Shown one piece after another: positions 8,517 to 15,997 of a stretch of DNA of 64,000 nt (its first letter is position 1; each line of letters opens with the position of its first letter). The notes beneath the pieces were generated by a model, which was not told the origin of the DNA, ran no database searches, and saw only the letters and a list, made by a program, of their open reading frames with translations. The DNA is from Streptomyces albipurpureus (GTDB lineage: Bacteria > Actinomycetota > Actinomycetes > Streptomycetales > Streptomycetaceae). The position numbers and the translations under genes were made by a program. The DNA is taken from NCBI RefSeq assembly GCF_023701525.1, contig NZ_JAMQAW010000008.1, positions 272,836 through 336,835 of the forward strand, given 5' to 3'.

Positions 8517-9260
8517 GTGCTGCTGCCGGTCAATGTCACCTTTGGCGCCGTTCTGGCCGTACTGCTCGCCGTGGCGGCGGTGGTGGCCGCCCTCGCTCAT
8601 CTCGGGCGCTCCCGAGAGATCGTCATCGCGGGAGTGCGGGCGGCGATTCAGCTCGCCGTCGTTTCGCTGATCATCGGCGCGGTGGTGCGCTCCCTCCCGC
8701 TGCTGCTCTGCTTCGTGCTGCTGATGTACGCCGTCGCCGTACGCACGGCGGGTCGCCGGATCACCAGGAACGCCAGCTGGTGGTGGGCCGGGCTGCCCAT
8801 CGCGGCCGGAGTCTTTCCCGTGGTGTCGGCGCTGCTGCTCACCGGACTGCTGCCGCTGAAGGGCATCGCGCTCATCCCGGTCACCGGGATCCTCATCGGT
8901 GGCGCGCTGACCGTGACCGTGCTCGCGGGAAGGCGGGCCCTGGACGAGCTGGCGCTGCGGCACGGCGAGGTCGAGGCCGGGATGGCGCTGGGCCTGCTCG
9001 ACCGGGACGCCCGCCTTGAGGTGGCGCGGGCCCCGGCCGCGGACGCCCTTCTGCCGGGACTGGATCAGACCAGGACCGTGGGGCTCGTCACACTGCCGGG
9101 AGCGTTCGTCGGGATGCTGCTGGGGGGCGCCTCACCGTTGCTGGCCGGGGCCGTACAGCTCTTTGTGCTGGTGGGGCTGATGGCGGTGCAGGCGGTGGCG
9201 GTGGCGGTCGTCCTGGAGCTGGTCACCCGGGGGAGGATCTACCGGGACGTGGAGGTCTGA
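8517..9260 (+). CDS. FetB/YbbM-type membrane permease
   Basis: A 247-residue integral membrane protein of the UPF0014 family, whose Escherichia coli member FetB is the permease of an iron export ABC transporter. Six or seven hydrophobic helices are visible, with the conserved cytoplasmic segment GRRALDELALRHGEVEAGMALG and the later TVGLVTLPGAFVGMLLGGASP. The start is a GTG at 8517 with GTAGGG upstream. Unusually, no FetA-type ATPase gene is adjacent on either side, so the ATPase is elsewhere or the protein works alone. The neighbour downstream is a manganese exporter, consistent with metal homeostasis. Confidence 0.88.
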   Translation: MLLPVNVTFGAVLAVLLAVAAVVAALAHLGRSREIVIAGVRAAIQLAVVSLIIGAVVRSLPLLLCFVLLMYAVAVRTAGRRITRNASWWWAGLPIAAGVFPVVSALLLTGLLPLKGIALIPVTGILIGGALTVTVLAGRRALDELALRHGEVEAGMALGLLDRDARLEVARAPAADALLPGLDQTRTVGLVTLPGAFVGMLLGGASPLLAGAVQLFVLVGLMAVQAVAVAVVLELVTRGRIYRDVEV

Positions 9261-9296
9261 GGCCCGCAGAGGTCCGTGGCGTATCATGGGCCGAGC

Positions 9297-9456
9297 AGAA
9301 GGGGAGTAGCTCTTCGCCGGAACGTCGACATACTGCTGGGCCTCGTGCCTGGCCGGCGCCCGGAGGCAGGTTCTGGCCGATCGGCTCGGACCTTGCCAGC
9401 GAGACCTTCGGCCGCAGTGTCCTACTTGATGCTGCCGTGCCGAAGCGACCCCTTTT
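9297..9456 (+). ncRNA. yybP-ykoY manganese riboswitch
   Basis: The leader matches the yybP-ykoY motif. It has the 5' consensus GGGGAGTAGC at 9301-9310, CGTCGACAT shortly after, and the second conserved block AGCGAGACCTT at 9398-9408. The closing helix P1 can form between AAGGGG (9299-9304) and CCCCTT (9449-9454). This riboswitch binds Mn2+ and turns on export genes. It ends about 50 bases before the GDT1-family gene, whose homologues are known targets. The match rests on recalled consensus rather than a covariance search. Confidence 0.88.
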
Positions 9457-9506
9457 CCTCCCAGGTCTCTCGGTGTGGGCAGCCCGACCGACAGAGGAAC
9501 CAATCC

Positions 9507-10091
9507 ATGATCAGCTTCACCATCATGGCGATCACCTTCGGCGTTGTCTTCCTGGCCGAGCTCCCCGACAAGACCGCCCTCGCCGGGCTGATGCTCGGCA
9601 CCCGCTACCGAGCGTCCTATGTCTTCGTCGGCGTCGCCGCGGCCTTCGCGGTCCATGTGGCGCTCGCCATCGCCGCGGGCAGTGTGCTGACCCTGCTGCC
9701 GCAGCGGCTCGTACAGGCCGTGGTCGGGCTGCTGTTCCTCGCGGGGGCGCTGATTCTGCTCCTGAAGAAGAACGACGAGGACGAGGAGAACATCAAGGCC
9801 CCGGCCGACCAGTCGTTCTGGAAGGTGTCGGGGGCCGGGTTCATGCTGATCCTGGTCGCTGAGTTCGGCGATCTGACCCAGATCATGACGGCCAACCTGG
9901 CGGCTCGGTACGACGACCCGGTGTCGGTGGGCCTCGGGGCGGTGCTGGCGCTGTGGGCGGTGGCGGGGATCGGCATCCTCGGCGGGCGCACCCTGATGAA
10001 GTACGTGCCCCTGCGGTTGATCACCAAGGTCGCGGCCGGGTTGATGCTGCTGCTCGCGGGATTCAGCCTCTACGAGGCGCTGACGGGCTGA
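9507..10091 (+). CDS. TMEM165/GDT1 family (UPF0016) manganese exporter
   Basis: A 194-residue membrane protein with the two signature motifs of the family, E-x-x-D-K-T in the first helix (AELPDKTAL) and E-x-G-D-x-T in the fourth (AEFGDLTQI). These acidic residues bind the cation in this antiporter-like family. About six helices are present, with a charged loop (KKNDEDEENIK) in the middle. The start ATG has AGAGGAA nine bases upstream. Bacterial members export Mn2+, and the riboswitch in the leader supports that role here. Confidence 0.92.
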   Translation: MISFTIMAITFGVVFLAELPDKTALAGLMLGTRYRASYVFVGVAAAFAVHVALAIAAGSVLTLLPQRLVQAVVGLLFLAGALILLLKKNDEDEENIKAPADQSFWKVSGAGFMLILVAEFGDLTQIMTANLAARYDDPVSVGLGAVLALWAVAGIGILGGRTLMKYVPLRLITKVAAGLMLLLAGFSLYEALTG

Positions 10092-10108
10092 CCCTCGGGG
10101 TGAATCCC

Positions 10109-10141
10109 GGTGGGGGGCTCGCGCTTCCCAGCCCCCCCGCC
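10109..10141 (+). terminator. GC-rich hairpin after the manganese exporter
   Basis: A G-rich arm ending at 10119 pairs with a C-rich arm beginning at 10130 (GGGGGGCT against AGCCCCCC), with a loop of about ten bases, 18 bases after the stop codon. Confidence 0.6.
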
Positions 10142-10179
10142 GGGGGTCTCCGTGGGGGACGGGCATCAGGGCACCGGCG

Positions 10180-11481
10180 GTGTCGGGTGGTCCGCTCCGG
10201 AGCCGAGTTGGGGTGGTGGATCGAAATCAGCCAGAGCACGGCGGCATTATTGATTCACCCCGGCATGGGCGGTACCTAGGGTGGCTCCTACCAGTCGGTA
10301 CTGTGCTCGCGGGGGTGGGCTTGCGAACGACGTCCAGGGAGCGCGGCAGCCGTCGTAGACGCCTGTGGTGGCTGTTCAGTTGTGTCCTTGCGTGGGCGTT
10401 GTGCCTTCCGCTCGTCGGCCCCTGGGCTGCCTTCATCGGCTTGACCGTGCCCGCGGCGGTCTTCATCCGCTGTGTACCCCTGTGGCTGTACCGGTTGGGC
10501 CCCACGGGGAGCATCACCGACTATCGGTTGCGCTGGTCCTGGAGCGCCCTGGCAGACCCCGAGCGCGTCCTCTTCCTGGTGTGCGCGGGGTCGCTGGGCA
10601 CCGGCATGCTCTGGCTGCTCGAACCGCTGGTGCCCGCGCCCCTGTACTGGCTCGCCCAACTCACCATCGCGCTGGAAGTGCTGCTGTGGATGGGAGCACT
10701 GACCGTGGTGCCGGCCGGGCGCCCCTGGACCCCCGCCGAAGAAGCAGTGGTACCCACCCGCCGACCAGAGGTCTTCATCGTCGGGTGCGCTCTGGCCGGG
10801 GCCGTCCTCTACGGGGTGGCCGCCTGGTGCGTCCGGCGGTTGGCGCTGCCGGTCGGGCGGCGCACCGGATCGTTCAGGTGGGAACTGCCCCGTCTGGAGG
10901 ACGGCGTTCGATGGCTGGACGGCCAGATCGCCGACAGCCTGTTCGGGGTGTCGCTGCCTCAGCCGTACTGGCCGCTGCTGGCCGCCGGTGCCGGGCTGAT
11001 CGCGGGAGGCGCGGCCGCCACCGCCCGTGAACTCGTCATGCGCGCCGCCACCGTCGGCCAACTCTTCGAGGAACTCGCCGAGGCCCAGGAGGAGGGGCCC
11101 GGGGCCGCCAAGATCGGGAAGGTGTTCGTCAGCTACTCCCGGCGGGACAGCGCCTTCGCCGAGCAGTTGCGGGTACGACTCGCCACTCGGGTCCGAGAGG
11201 TGTGGGTGGACTGGCTGAGCATCGAACCGTCGACCCAGTGGCGGCAGAGCATCGACGACGCCATTCAGGGCTCGGACGCGGTGGTGGTGCTGCTCAGCAA
11301 GGACGCGTTGCGGTCGAAGTACTGCTGGTCCGAGTGCGAGCGAGCCATTGAGCTGGGCAAGCGCATACTGCCCGTGATCATCGACCCCGGCTTGGAGAAG
11401 GGCGCCAGCGCGGCGCTCCGGGCCGATGGCTGGGACTCCCTGACGGGCTATCAACTCCTGCGGATGAGCCGCCCGGAGTAG
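10180..11481 (+). CDS. membrane-anchored TIR domain protein (N-terminal half of a split TIR-WD40 gene)
   Basis: 433 residues. The first 290 contain about six hydrophobic helices (for example LWWLFSCVLAWALCLPLV, VLFLVCAGSLGTGMLWLL and YWPLLAAGAGLIAGGAAA). A bacterial TIR domain follows at about 313-425: KVFVSYSRRDSAFAEQL, then VWVDWLSIEPSTQW, then CWSECERAIEL. Trp383 and Glu387 have the W-x3-E spacing of the catalytic Glu in NAD-cleaving TIRs. Translation stops at TAG 11479-11481, but coding continues in the same frame straight into the linker and WD40 repeats of the next entry, so this is probably the front half of one gene. The start is uncertain; GTG 10180 is the longest choice and GTGs near 10213 are alternatives. 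Confidence 0.8.
   Translation: MSGGPLRSRVGVVDRNQPEHGGIIDSPRHGRYLGWLLPVGTVLAGVGLRTTSRERGSRRRRLWWLFSCVLAWALCLPLVGPWAAFIGLTVPAAVFIRCVPLWLYRLGPTGSITDYRLRWSWSALADPERVLFLVCAGSLGTGMLWLLEPLVPAPLYWLAQLTIALEVLLWMGALTVVPAGRPWTPAEEAVVPTRRPEVFIVGCALAGAVLYGVAAWCVRRLALPVGRRTGSFRWELPRLEDGVRWLDGQIADSLFGVSLPQPYWPLLAAGAGLIAGGAAATARELVMRAATVGQLFEELAEAQEEGPGAAKIGKVFVSYSRRDSAFAEQLRVRLATRVREVWVDWLSIEPSTQWRQSIDDAIQGSDAVVVLLSKDALRSKYCWSECERAIELGKRILPVIIDPGLEKGASAALRADGWDSLTGYQLLRMSRPE
11479..11481 (+). other. in-frame amber codon interrupting a TIR-WD40 gene
   Basis: This single TAG separates two halves that share a frame. The 26 codons between it and the next start candidate (GTG 11560) read as sensible coding sequence (FDSGAERIHSFVESRYRW), matching the linker expected after a TIR domain in TIR-WD40 proteins. 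One base change, for example CAG to TAG, would explain it. Confidence 0.75.
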
Positions 11482-11559
11482 TTCGACTCCGGTGCGGAGC
11501 GCATCCACTCCTTCGTCGAGAGCCGGTACCGCTGGACCGCCTTCCACACCCGGATCGGT

Positions 11560-14052
11560 GTGCGCGCACAGGAATGGCACAGCAGCGGTCGCCTGGGAGG
11601 CCTGCTGCTGCGCGGACACGAGTTGGTCATCGCGGAGGCGTGGCGACGTCACGCACCGGCGGCCGACGAGGAGTACCGGGCGGTGCTCACCGATGGCCAG
11701 ACGGCCTTCCTGGAGGCGAGCAGGGCAGCGGCGCGCCGACGTAGCGCCAGACTGGGCTTCGGCGTGACAGCCACCAGCCTCGCGCTCGCGGCCCTTGCCT
11801 CCCTGGTCGTCTCCAGCGAGTCCACGGCCGTGGCTCAGGGGCGCGAGGCCGATTCACGGCGGCTGGCCGCGGACGCCAACGAGCGGGCGACTGCCGATGT
11901 GCGTCGAGCGGTCCTGCTGAGCGCCGCCGCTTTCCACCAGTCCGACTCGGCCGAGGCGCGCGAGTCGATGGTCCGGCAGCTCACCCGATTCAACCAGGTG
12001 CGCGGTGTGATTCCGGCCGGGAAGTCGGGGGTCACCGGCATGACCCTGAGCCAGGACGAGAAACTGCTCGTCCTCTGGCGCGCGGATGAGACGGTCGAGG
12101 TCTGGGACACGGTCGCCATGCGATCCCGTGGCACCCTGCCGGGCAGACGAATGTCCAGTGAGGCCGGGGGCGACCTCAGTGCCAACGGCCAGCTTCTCGG
12201 CATCCTGCGCAATGGCGTCGCGATCATCGTCGACACCCGCACGATGAAGGAACTCCACCAGGCCGATCTCCGGGCTTTTGGAACCACCGGGATCTTCAGT
12301 AACGCTGATCTGACCAGGGACGGCAGAACGCTGATGCTGAGAGCGGAACGCGTCCACGGCGAGGAGAACTACATCTGGCTGTGGGATGTGGCCGCCGCTA
12401 AGGTGATCAGGAAGGTGCGGGGAGACCTCCTGGCCGCCGGGGCATACGGCACGGCGACGGAGACCTGGGGAGACAACGAGGGGCCCAGCACGATCCGTGA
12501 CCTGGCGGACCCGAAACGCCTGGTCACCATGCCGCCCGGTACGAGGTTCCTCGGACTGAGCGAGTCCGGCGCCCCCGTGGTGATCGACAGTGGGACCGTG
12601 AAGGTGCTTTCCCCCTTCAGCACCAAACTGTCCTGGACCATGGGAAGCGGCTATACGGCGGAGAAGATCACATCCAACGGCCGCTTCCTGGCGGTCAGCC
12701 GAACCGCCGAACCGGGCCGGTACGAGGTGTGGGACCTGCGCAAGCGCAAGCGGATCAGCCGAGTACTCGCCTCGGCGAACGTCGGCGGATACGGCCCGGA
12801 GACCATCCTCAGCGGCGACGGAAGCCGACTCGCCGTGGCCAACACCTCCTTCGACATCTACCGGGAGACATCCCAGTACTCCGTCTACAACACACTGACC
12901 GGGCGCAGGGAAGCCGAGCTGCCGGGGCCGGTGACGGTACTTGGCCCTGGACGTCTCATGGCCGGCGCGGCCACCGCCGGGACGGTGACCTTGTGGGACC
13001 GCGGCCCCTCAGGAAGCCTCCTCACCCGGCACAAGACACCCGTTCCCGTCGCCCCGTACATCGCGGTCGCTGCACGGGCCTCTACCATGGCCGTCTTCGG
13101 TAAGAAGGGCCGCACGGCAGGTTCGGATGGCACGGTGCGGCTGCTGCGCCGGTCAGACGGTCGGCTTCTGCGGACGATCCGCCTCGCCGCGTCCCCGTTC
13201 GAGCTGGCGCTCTCCCCCGATGGGAAACTCCTCGCCGTGGCGGAAGCCGATGGGCGGGAGTGGGAACGGCAGGCGTATGTCGAGGTGTTCGATACGGCGA
13301 CCGGGCGCCGTCTCAAGCACCTGATGGGCGGCGGAATCCACTCGCCCCGTATCCGACCCAGCACCCTGATGTTCTCCCCCGACGGAAGCCGGCTGTATCT
13401 GGGCGAGGTAAACGGTGTGTCCGTCTATGAATGGCATACGGACACCTGGCGGCGGGGCCACCGCTACGGCCCCGACGGGGACACCGGCGCTGTGGCCTAC
13501 AGCGCGGTGAGCCCGGACGGTGCGATCCTCGCGGTCGGCGGTGGCCAGAAGAGAGTGCAACTCTGGGACACGGCCACCGGAAAGCGGCTGGGCAAGCCCA
13601 TCCTGGATGCCGTCGCGGTCGGCTTCCGCCCTGATGGGCTGCTGGTCACGGGTGGTGTGGGCGGTGGAGATCCAGCCGTGCGCCTGTGGGAGCCGTATGA
13701 ACGACGCCTCCTCGCGGCAGGGCCGGACGTGGGTGAGCGGACTCTGGGACTCGCCGTCAGCCCCGACGGCCAGACCGTGGCATCGGCAACGGGTGATCAG
13801 CGCCTGCTGCTGTGGGACTCGGAGCTCGATCGGAACATCCCGATCGAGGGAGTGACGGTTCCGGACAGCAGCGCCATGGCGTTCACCGGCGAAGGAGACA
13901 GGCTGGTCATCGCACAGCCCGGGGAATCCCTCTCACTGCTCGTGGGGCCGCGCCGCTGGCTGTCGGCGTTGTGCCGGATCGCCGGCGGGCCGATGACGCC
14001 CGCCGAATGGCAGGCCGCGGCGCCCGGTGAGCGCTACCGGCGGATCTGCTGA
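11560..14052 (+). CDS. WD40-repeat protein with N-terminal membrane anchor (C-terminal half of a split TIR-WD40 gene)
   Basis: 830 residues from the first in-frame start candidate, GTG 11560, which has no good ribosome site. The first 60 residues are the helical linker seen in STAND-like TIR/WD40 proteins, followed by one membrane helix (VTATSLALAALASLVV). The rest is a beta-propeller. Repeats are recognisable by SPDG-type turns and WD endings, such as VEVWDT, VQLWDT, VRLWEP and LLLWDS, giving roughly 10 to 12 blades. The final GGPMTPAEWQAAAPGERYR is the usual C-terminal cap of streptomycete WD40 sensors. Without readthrough or restart it would not be attached to the TIR domain. Confidence 0.78.
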   Translation: MRAQEWHSSGRLGGLLLRGHELVIAEAWRRHAPAADEEYRAVLTDGQTAFLEASRAAARRRSARLGFGVTATSLALAALASLVVSSESTAVAQGREADSRRLAADANERATADVRRAVLLSAAAFHQSDSAEARESMVRQLTRFNQVRGVIPAGKSGVTGMTLSQDEKLLVLWRADETVEVWDTVAMRSRGTLPGRRMSSEAGGDLSANGQLLGILRNGVAIIVDTRTMKELHQADLRAFGTTGIFSNADLTRDGRTLMLRAERVHGEENYIWLWDVAAAKVIRKVRGDLLAAGAYGTATETWGDNEGPSTIRDLADPKRLVTMPPGTRFLGLSESGAPVVIDSGTVKVLSPFSTKLSWTMGSGYTAEKITSNGRFLAVSRTAEPGRYEVWDLRKRKRISRVLASANVGGYGPETILSGDGSRLAVANTSFDIYRETSQYSVYNTLTGRREAELPGPVTVLGPGRLMAGAATAGTVTLWDRGPSGSLLTRHKTPVPVAPYIAVAARASTMAVFGKKGRTAGSDGTVRLLRRSDGRLLRTIRLAASPFELALSPDGKLLAVAEADGREWERQAYVEVFDTATGRRLKHLMGGGIHSPRIRPSTLMFSPDGSRLYLGEVNGVSVYEWHTDTWRRGHRYGPDGDTGAVAYSAVSPDGAILAVGGGQKRVQLWDTATGKRLGKPILDAVAVGFRPDGLLVTGGVGGGDPAVRLWEPYERRLLAAGPDVGERTLGLAVSPDGQTVASATGDQRLLLWDSELDRNIPIEGVTVPDSSAMAFTGEGDRLVIAQPGESLSLLVGPRRWLSALCRIAGGPMTPAEWQAAAPGERYRRIC

Positions 14053-14095
14053 CATCGCGTTGCGCTGCGGATCACCCACTCTGCACAATCCGCGT

Positions 14096-14983
14096 ATGAG
14101 TGAACTCGGGTCTGTGTCCGCGGAGATGGCGGTCTGGGATGAGCAGAGCGTATGGTCGCAGGCGGCCAACAACCTCAAGAGGAAGATCGGTTGGGCGCGC
14201 GCCGCATCGCTCCTGCTGGGAATCGCAGCGGCCGCTCTGGGCACGGTAGCCGCCCAGACCATGAACTGGAACGAGACGGTCGGCAAGAGCGCCGCCTTTG
14301 CGTCGGCTCTCGCCGCAGGGTTGATTCCGCTCCTCGCCGGCCGTCTCGGGGCGACCACCATCGAGAACTGGACCCGGCTGCGCTCGGTGAGCGAAGCGAT
14401 GAAGCACGAGGTCTATGCCTTCCTCGCCGGAGTGACCCCCTATCGCACTCAGGAGGCGCGTTCCGCGCTGACCGGAAAGATCGACCAACTGAAGGCCGAC
14501 TCCTCCGACCTGCTGCCGCACACCACCGGTATCACCCCGGTTCGCCGTGAGCTCCCAGCGGTCACGGACATCGCGTCGTACACCGAAATCCGAGTGAAGG
14601 GTCAGATATCCGGCTACTACCGGCCGAAGGCCGAGTGGATGGGGCGCCGTGCGGCGACCGCGCGACGGGTACAGCTCGCGCTAGGTGCCCTGGGCGCCCT
14701 TCTGGGCGCACTGGCCGGAGCCTTCGGTCTGCAACACGCCGCGGCCTGGGTGGCGGTCGTGGCCACCGTGGGTACCGCGATCAGCGTGCACGCACTGGCG
14801 GCGAAGTACGACTACCAGCACATCGAGTTCACTCGCACCGCCGCCGAGCTACAACGACTGCTCGGTCAACGGCGGCTGGCGTCCGAGGGGGACCCACTGA
14901 GTGAGGACGACTTCGTCAACCAGTGCGAACAGGTGATCTCGATCCTCAACGACGCGTGGATGGCGAAATGGAACACCCAGTGA
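14096..14983 (+). CDS. DUF4231/SLATT-type membrane protein with two 2TM units
   Basis: 295 residues from the ATG at 14096, 43 bases after the WD40 gene. Two similar modules are visible. Each has a basic amphipathic helix, two close membrane helices and a C-terminal soluble helix: RAASLLLGIAAAALGTVAA plus AAFASALAAGLIPLLAG, then VQLALGALGALLGALAGAF plus AWVAVVATVGTAISVHALA. This is the tandem SLATT arrangement of DUF4231 proteins, which comparative genomics has predicted to be membrane effectors in nucleotide-signal conflict systems. Placed directly behind the TIR gene it is the natural partner. The family assignment is by pattern, not by search. Confidence 0.75.
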   Translation: MSELGSVSAEMAVWDEQSVWSQAANNLKRKIGWARAASLLLGIAAAALGTVAAQTMNWNETVGKSAAFASALAAGLIPLLAGRLGATTIENWTRLRSVSEAMKHEVYAFLAGVTPYRTQEARSALTGKIDQLKADSSDLLPHTTGITPVRRELPAVTDIASYTEIRVKGQISGYYRPKAEWMGRRAATARRVQLALGALGALLGALAGAFGLQHAAAWVAVVATVGTAISVHALAAKYDYQHIEFTRTAAELQRLLGQRRLASEGDPLSEDDFVNQCEQVISILNDAWMAKWNTQ

Positions 14984-15048
14984 GCTCATCACGACCGGGC
15001 TGAGGAGCAGGCATTCACCCCGTGCCGGTGTGCTGCGCGTCGCGACCC

Positions 15049-15579
15049 CTAGGGCGCGACGGGGCAGTCCGACTGGGCCGTCCAGGTCGCCACGAGATCG
15101 CGGCAGACCACGGTGATGGTGCCCTCCCAGAAGGCGATCTCATGGCTGCAGCCGATCTCATGGGGCAGGACCTCGTCCAAGACCAGCGAACCGATGTCCA
15201 GGGTGTGATCGACCCCGGGCGGATCGGTGACCAGACTGGACACTCCTGTGTAGTGGATGACCAGGTCTTCGTCATGCTTCCAGCAGTTGTGCCGAAACGT
15301 GATCTCCAGCTCGCCGTCAGCGCCGCCGACGCCCCGGATGCGCTGAAGCGTGAGGTCCTTCACACACCGTTTGCCGGAGAAGTCGTAGTGGCCGCTCGCC
15401 GTGGCGAATGCCCTGGCTCCCACCGGCAGCGCGGAAGCCAGCGCGGGCAGCTGTTCCAGATAGGGCACGGGGTCCAGCACGCCGGATATATCACCGATCT
15501 GTGCATCGAGATTGACGTACTTCACCGTTTTTCGTTTCCTTTGTGGCTTTCTATGGACCGCTGAATCTTTGCACGCCAT
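15049..15579 (-). CDS. hypothetical protein
   Basis: About 176 residues from the ATG at 15579, which has GAGGAG six bases upstream; a GTG at 15525 is an alternative. After a basic start (KPQRKRK) the protein is soluble and mixed alpha/beta. Five Cys lie in the body after the GTG start, including FRHNCWKHDEDLVIHYTG and HEIGCSHEIAFWEG. It is convergent to the SLATT gene with 65 bases between. I recognise no family. It could be an accessory or immunity-like protein of the neighbouring module, but nothing in the sequence proves it. Confidence 0.6.
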   Translation of the reverse strand: MACKDSAVHRKPQRKRKTVKYVNLDAQIGDISGVLDPVPYLEQLPALASALPVGARAFATASGHYDFSGKRCVKDLTLQRIRGVGGADGELEITFRHNCWKHDEDLVIHYTGVSSLVTDPPGVDHTLDIGSLVLDEVLPHEIGCSHEIAFWEGTITVVCRDLVATWTAQSDCPVAP

Positions 15580-15602
15580 CCATGGCTCCTCGCCGCGGCC
15601 GC

Positions 15603-15694
15603 CCCTGAGGCACGGTGTCCTTGACGTGCGGTGTTCCTCAGGGCCGGTGTCCTCGCGGCACGGTGTTCCTGAGGCACGGTGTCCTTGAGGCACG
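15603..15694 (-). repeat. degenerate tandem repeat (about six units of 15-17 bases)
   Basis: Imperfect copies of a CCTGAGGCACGGTGT-like unit follow one another between 15603 and 15694, alternating with CCTTGACGTGCGGTGTT-type variants. The array begins about 25 bases upstream of the start of the minus-strand hypothetical gene, within the roughly 400-base gap before the secreted hydrolase, where I find no other gene. Confidence 0.6.
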
Positions 15695-15997
15695 GGGGAG
15701 GAGACCTGGCGCGCTGTTGTGAGTCGGCGGGGCGGTGGGTGCTGTGTTCGTGGGTCGGGTGCTGCTCTGGCCGACGAAGCTCGGGCCATCCGGTACGGGC
15801 TGGTGGCTCCGCGGTTCACCAGGGCGTCCGGTGAGACAGGAGGCACGCCCGGGGCGCCCATGGCGGCGTGGCAGGTCTCCATACAGCCTCAATGCGCGCC
15901 ATGAGGCAACCAGGGGGCATCAGTTGCCGTCCTCCGGGATCGAGACCCCAGGGATCTCCGGGGTGCTCGGTCATGACTAATGACAGGGAGGACCACC

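Noticed and set aside
9132..10166. Long minus-strand open frame opposite the FetB and GDT1 genes
   Set aside because: It is the antisense shadow of two well-supported membrane protein genes. Its sequence is a low-complexity Arg/Gln/His mix typical of GC-rich antisense frames.
10288..11652. Long minus-strand open frame opposite the TIR gene
   Set aside because: Composition is dominated by Gly, Pro, Gln and His with no domain, and the plus strand carries a clear TIR domain.
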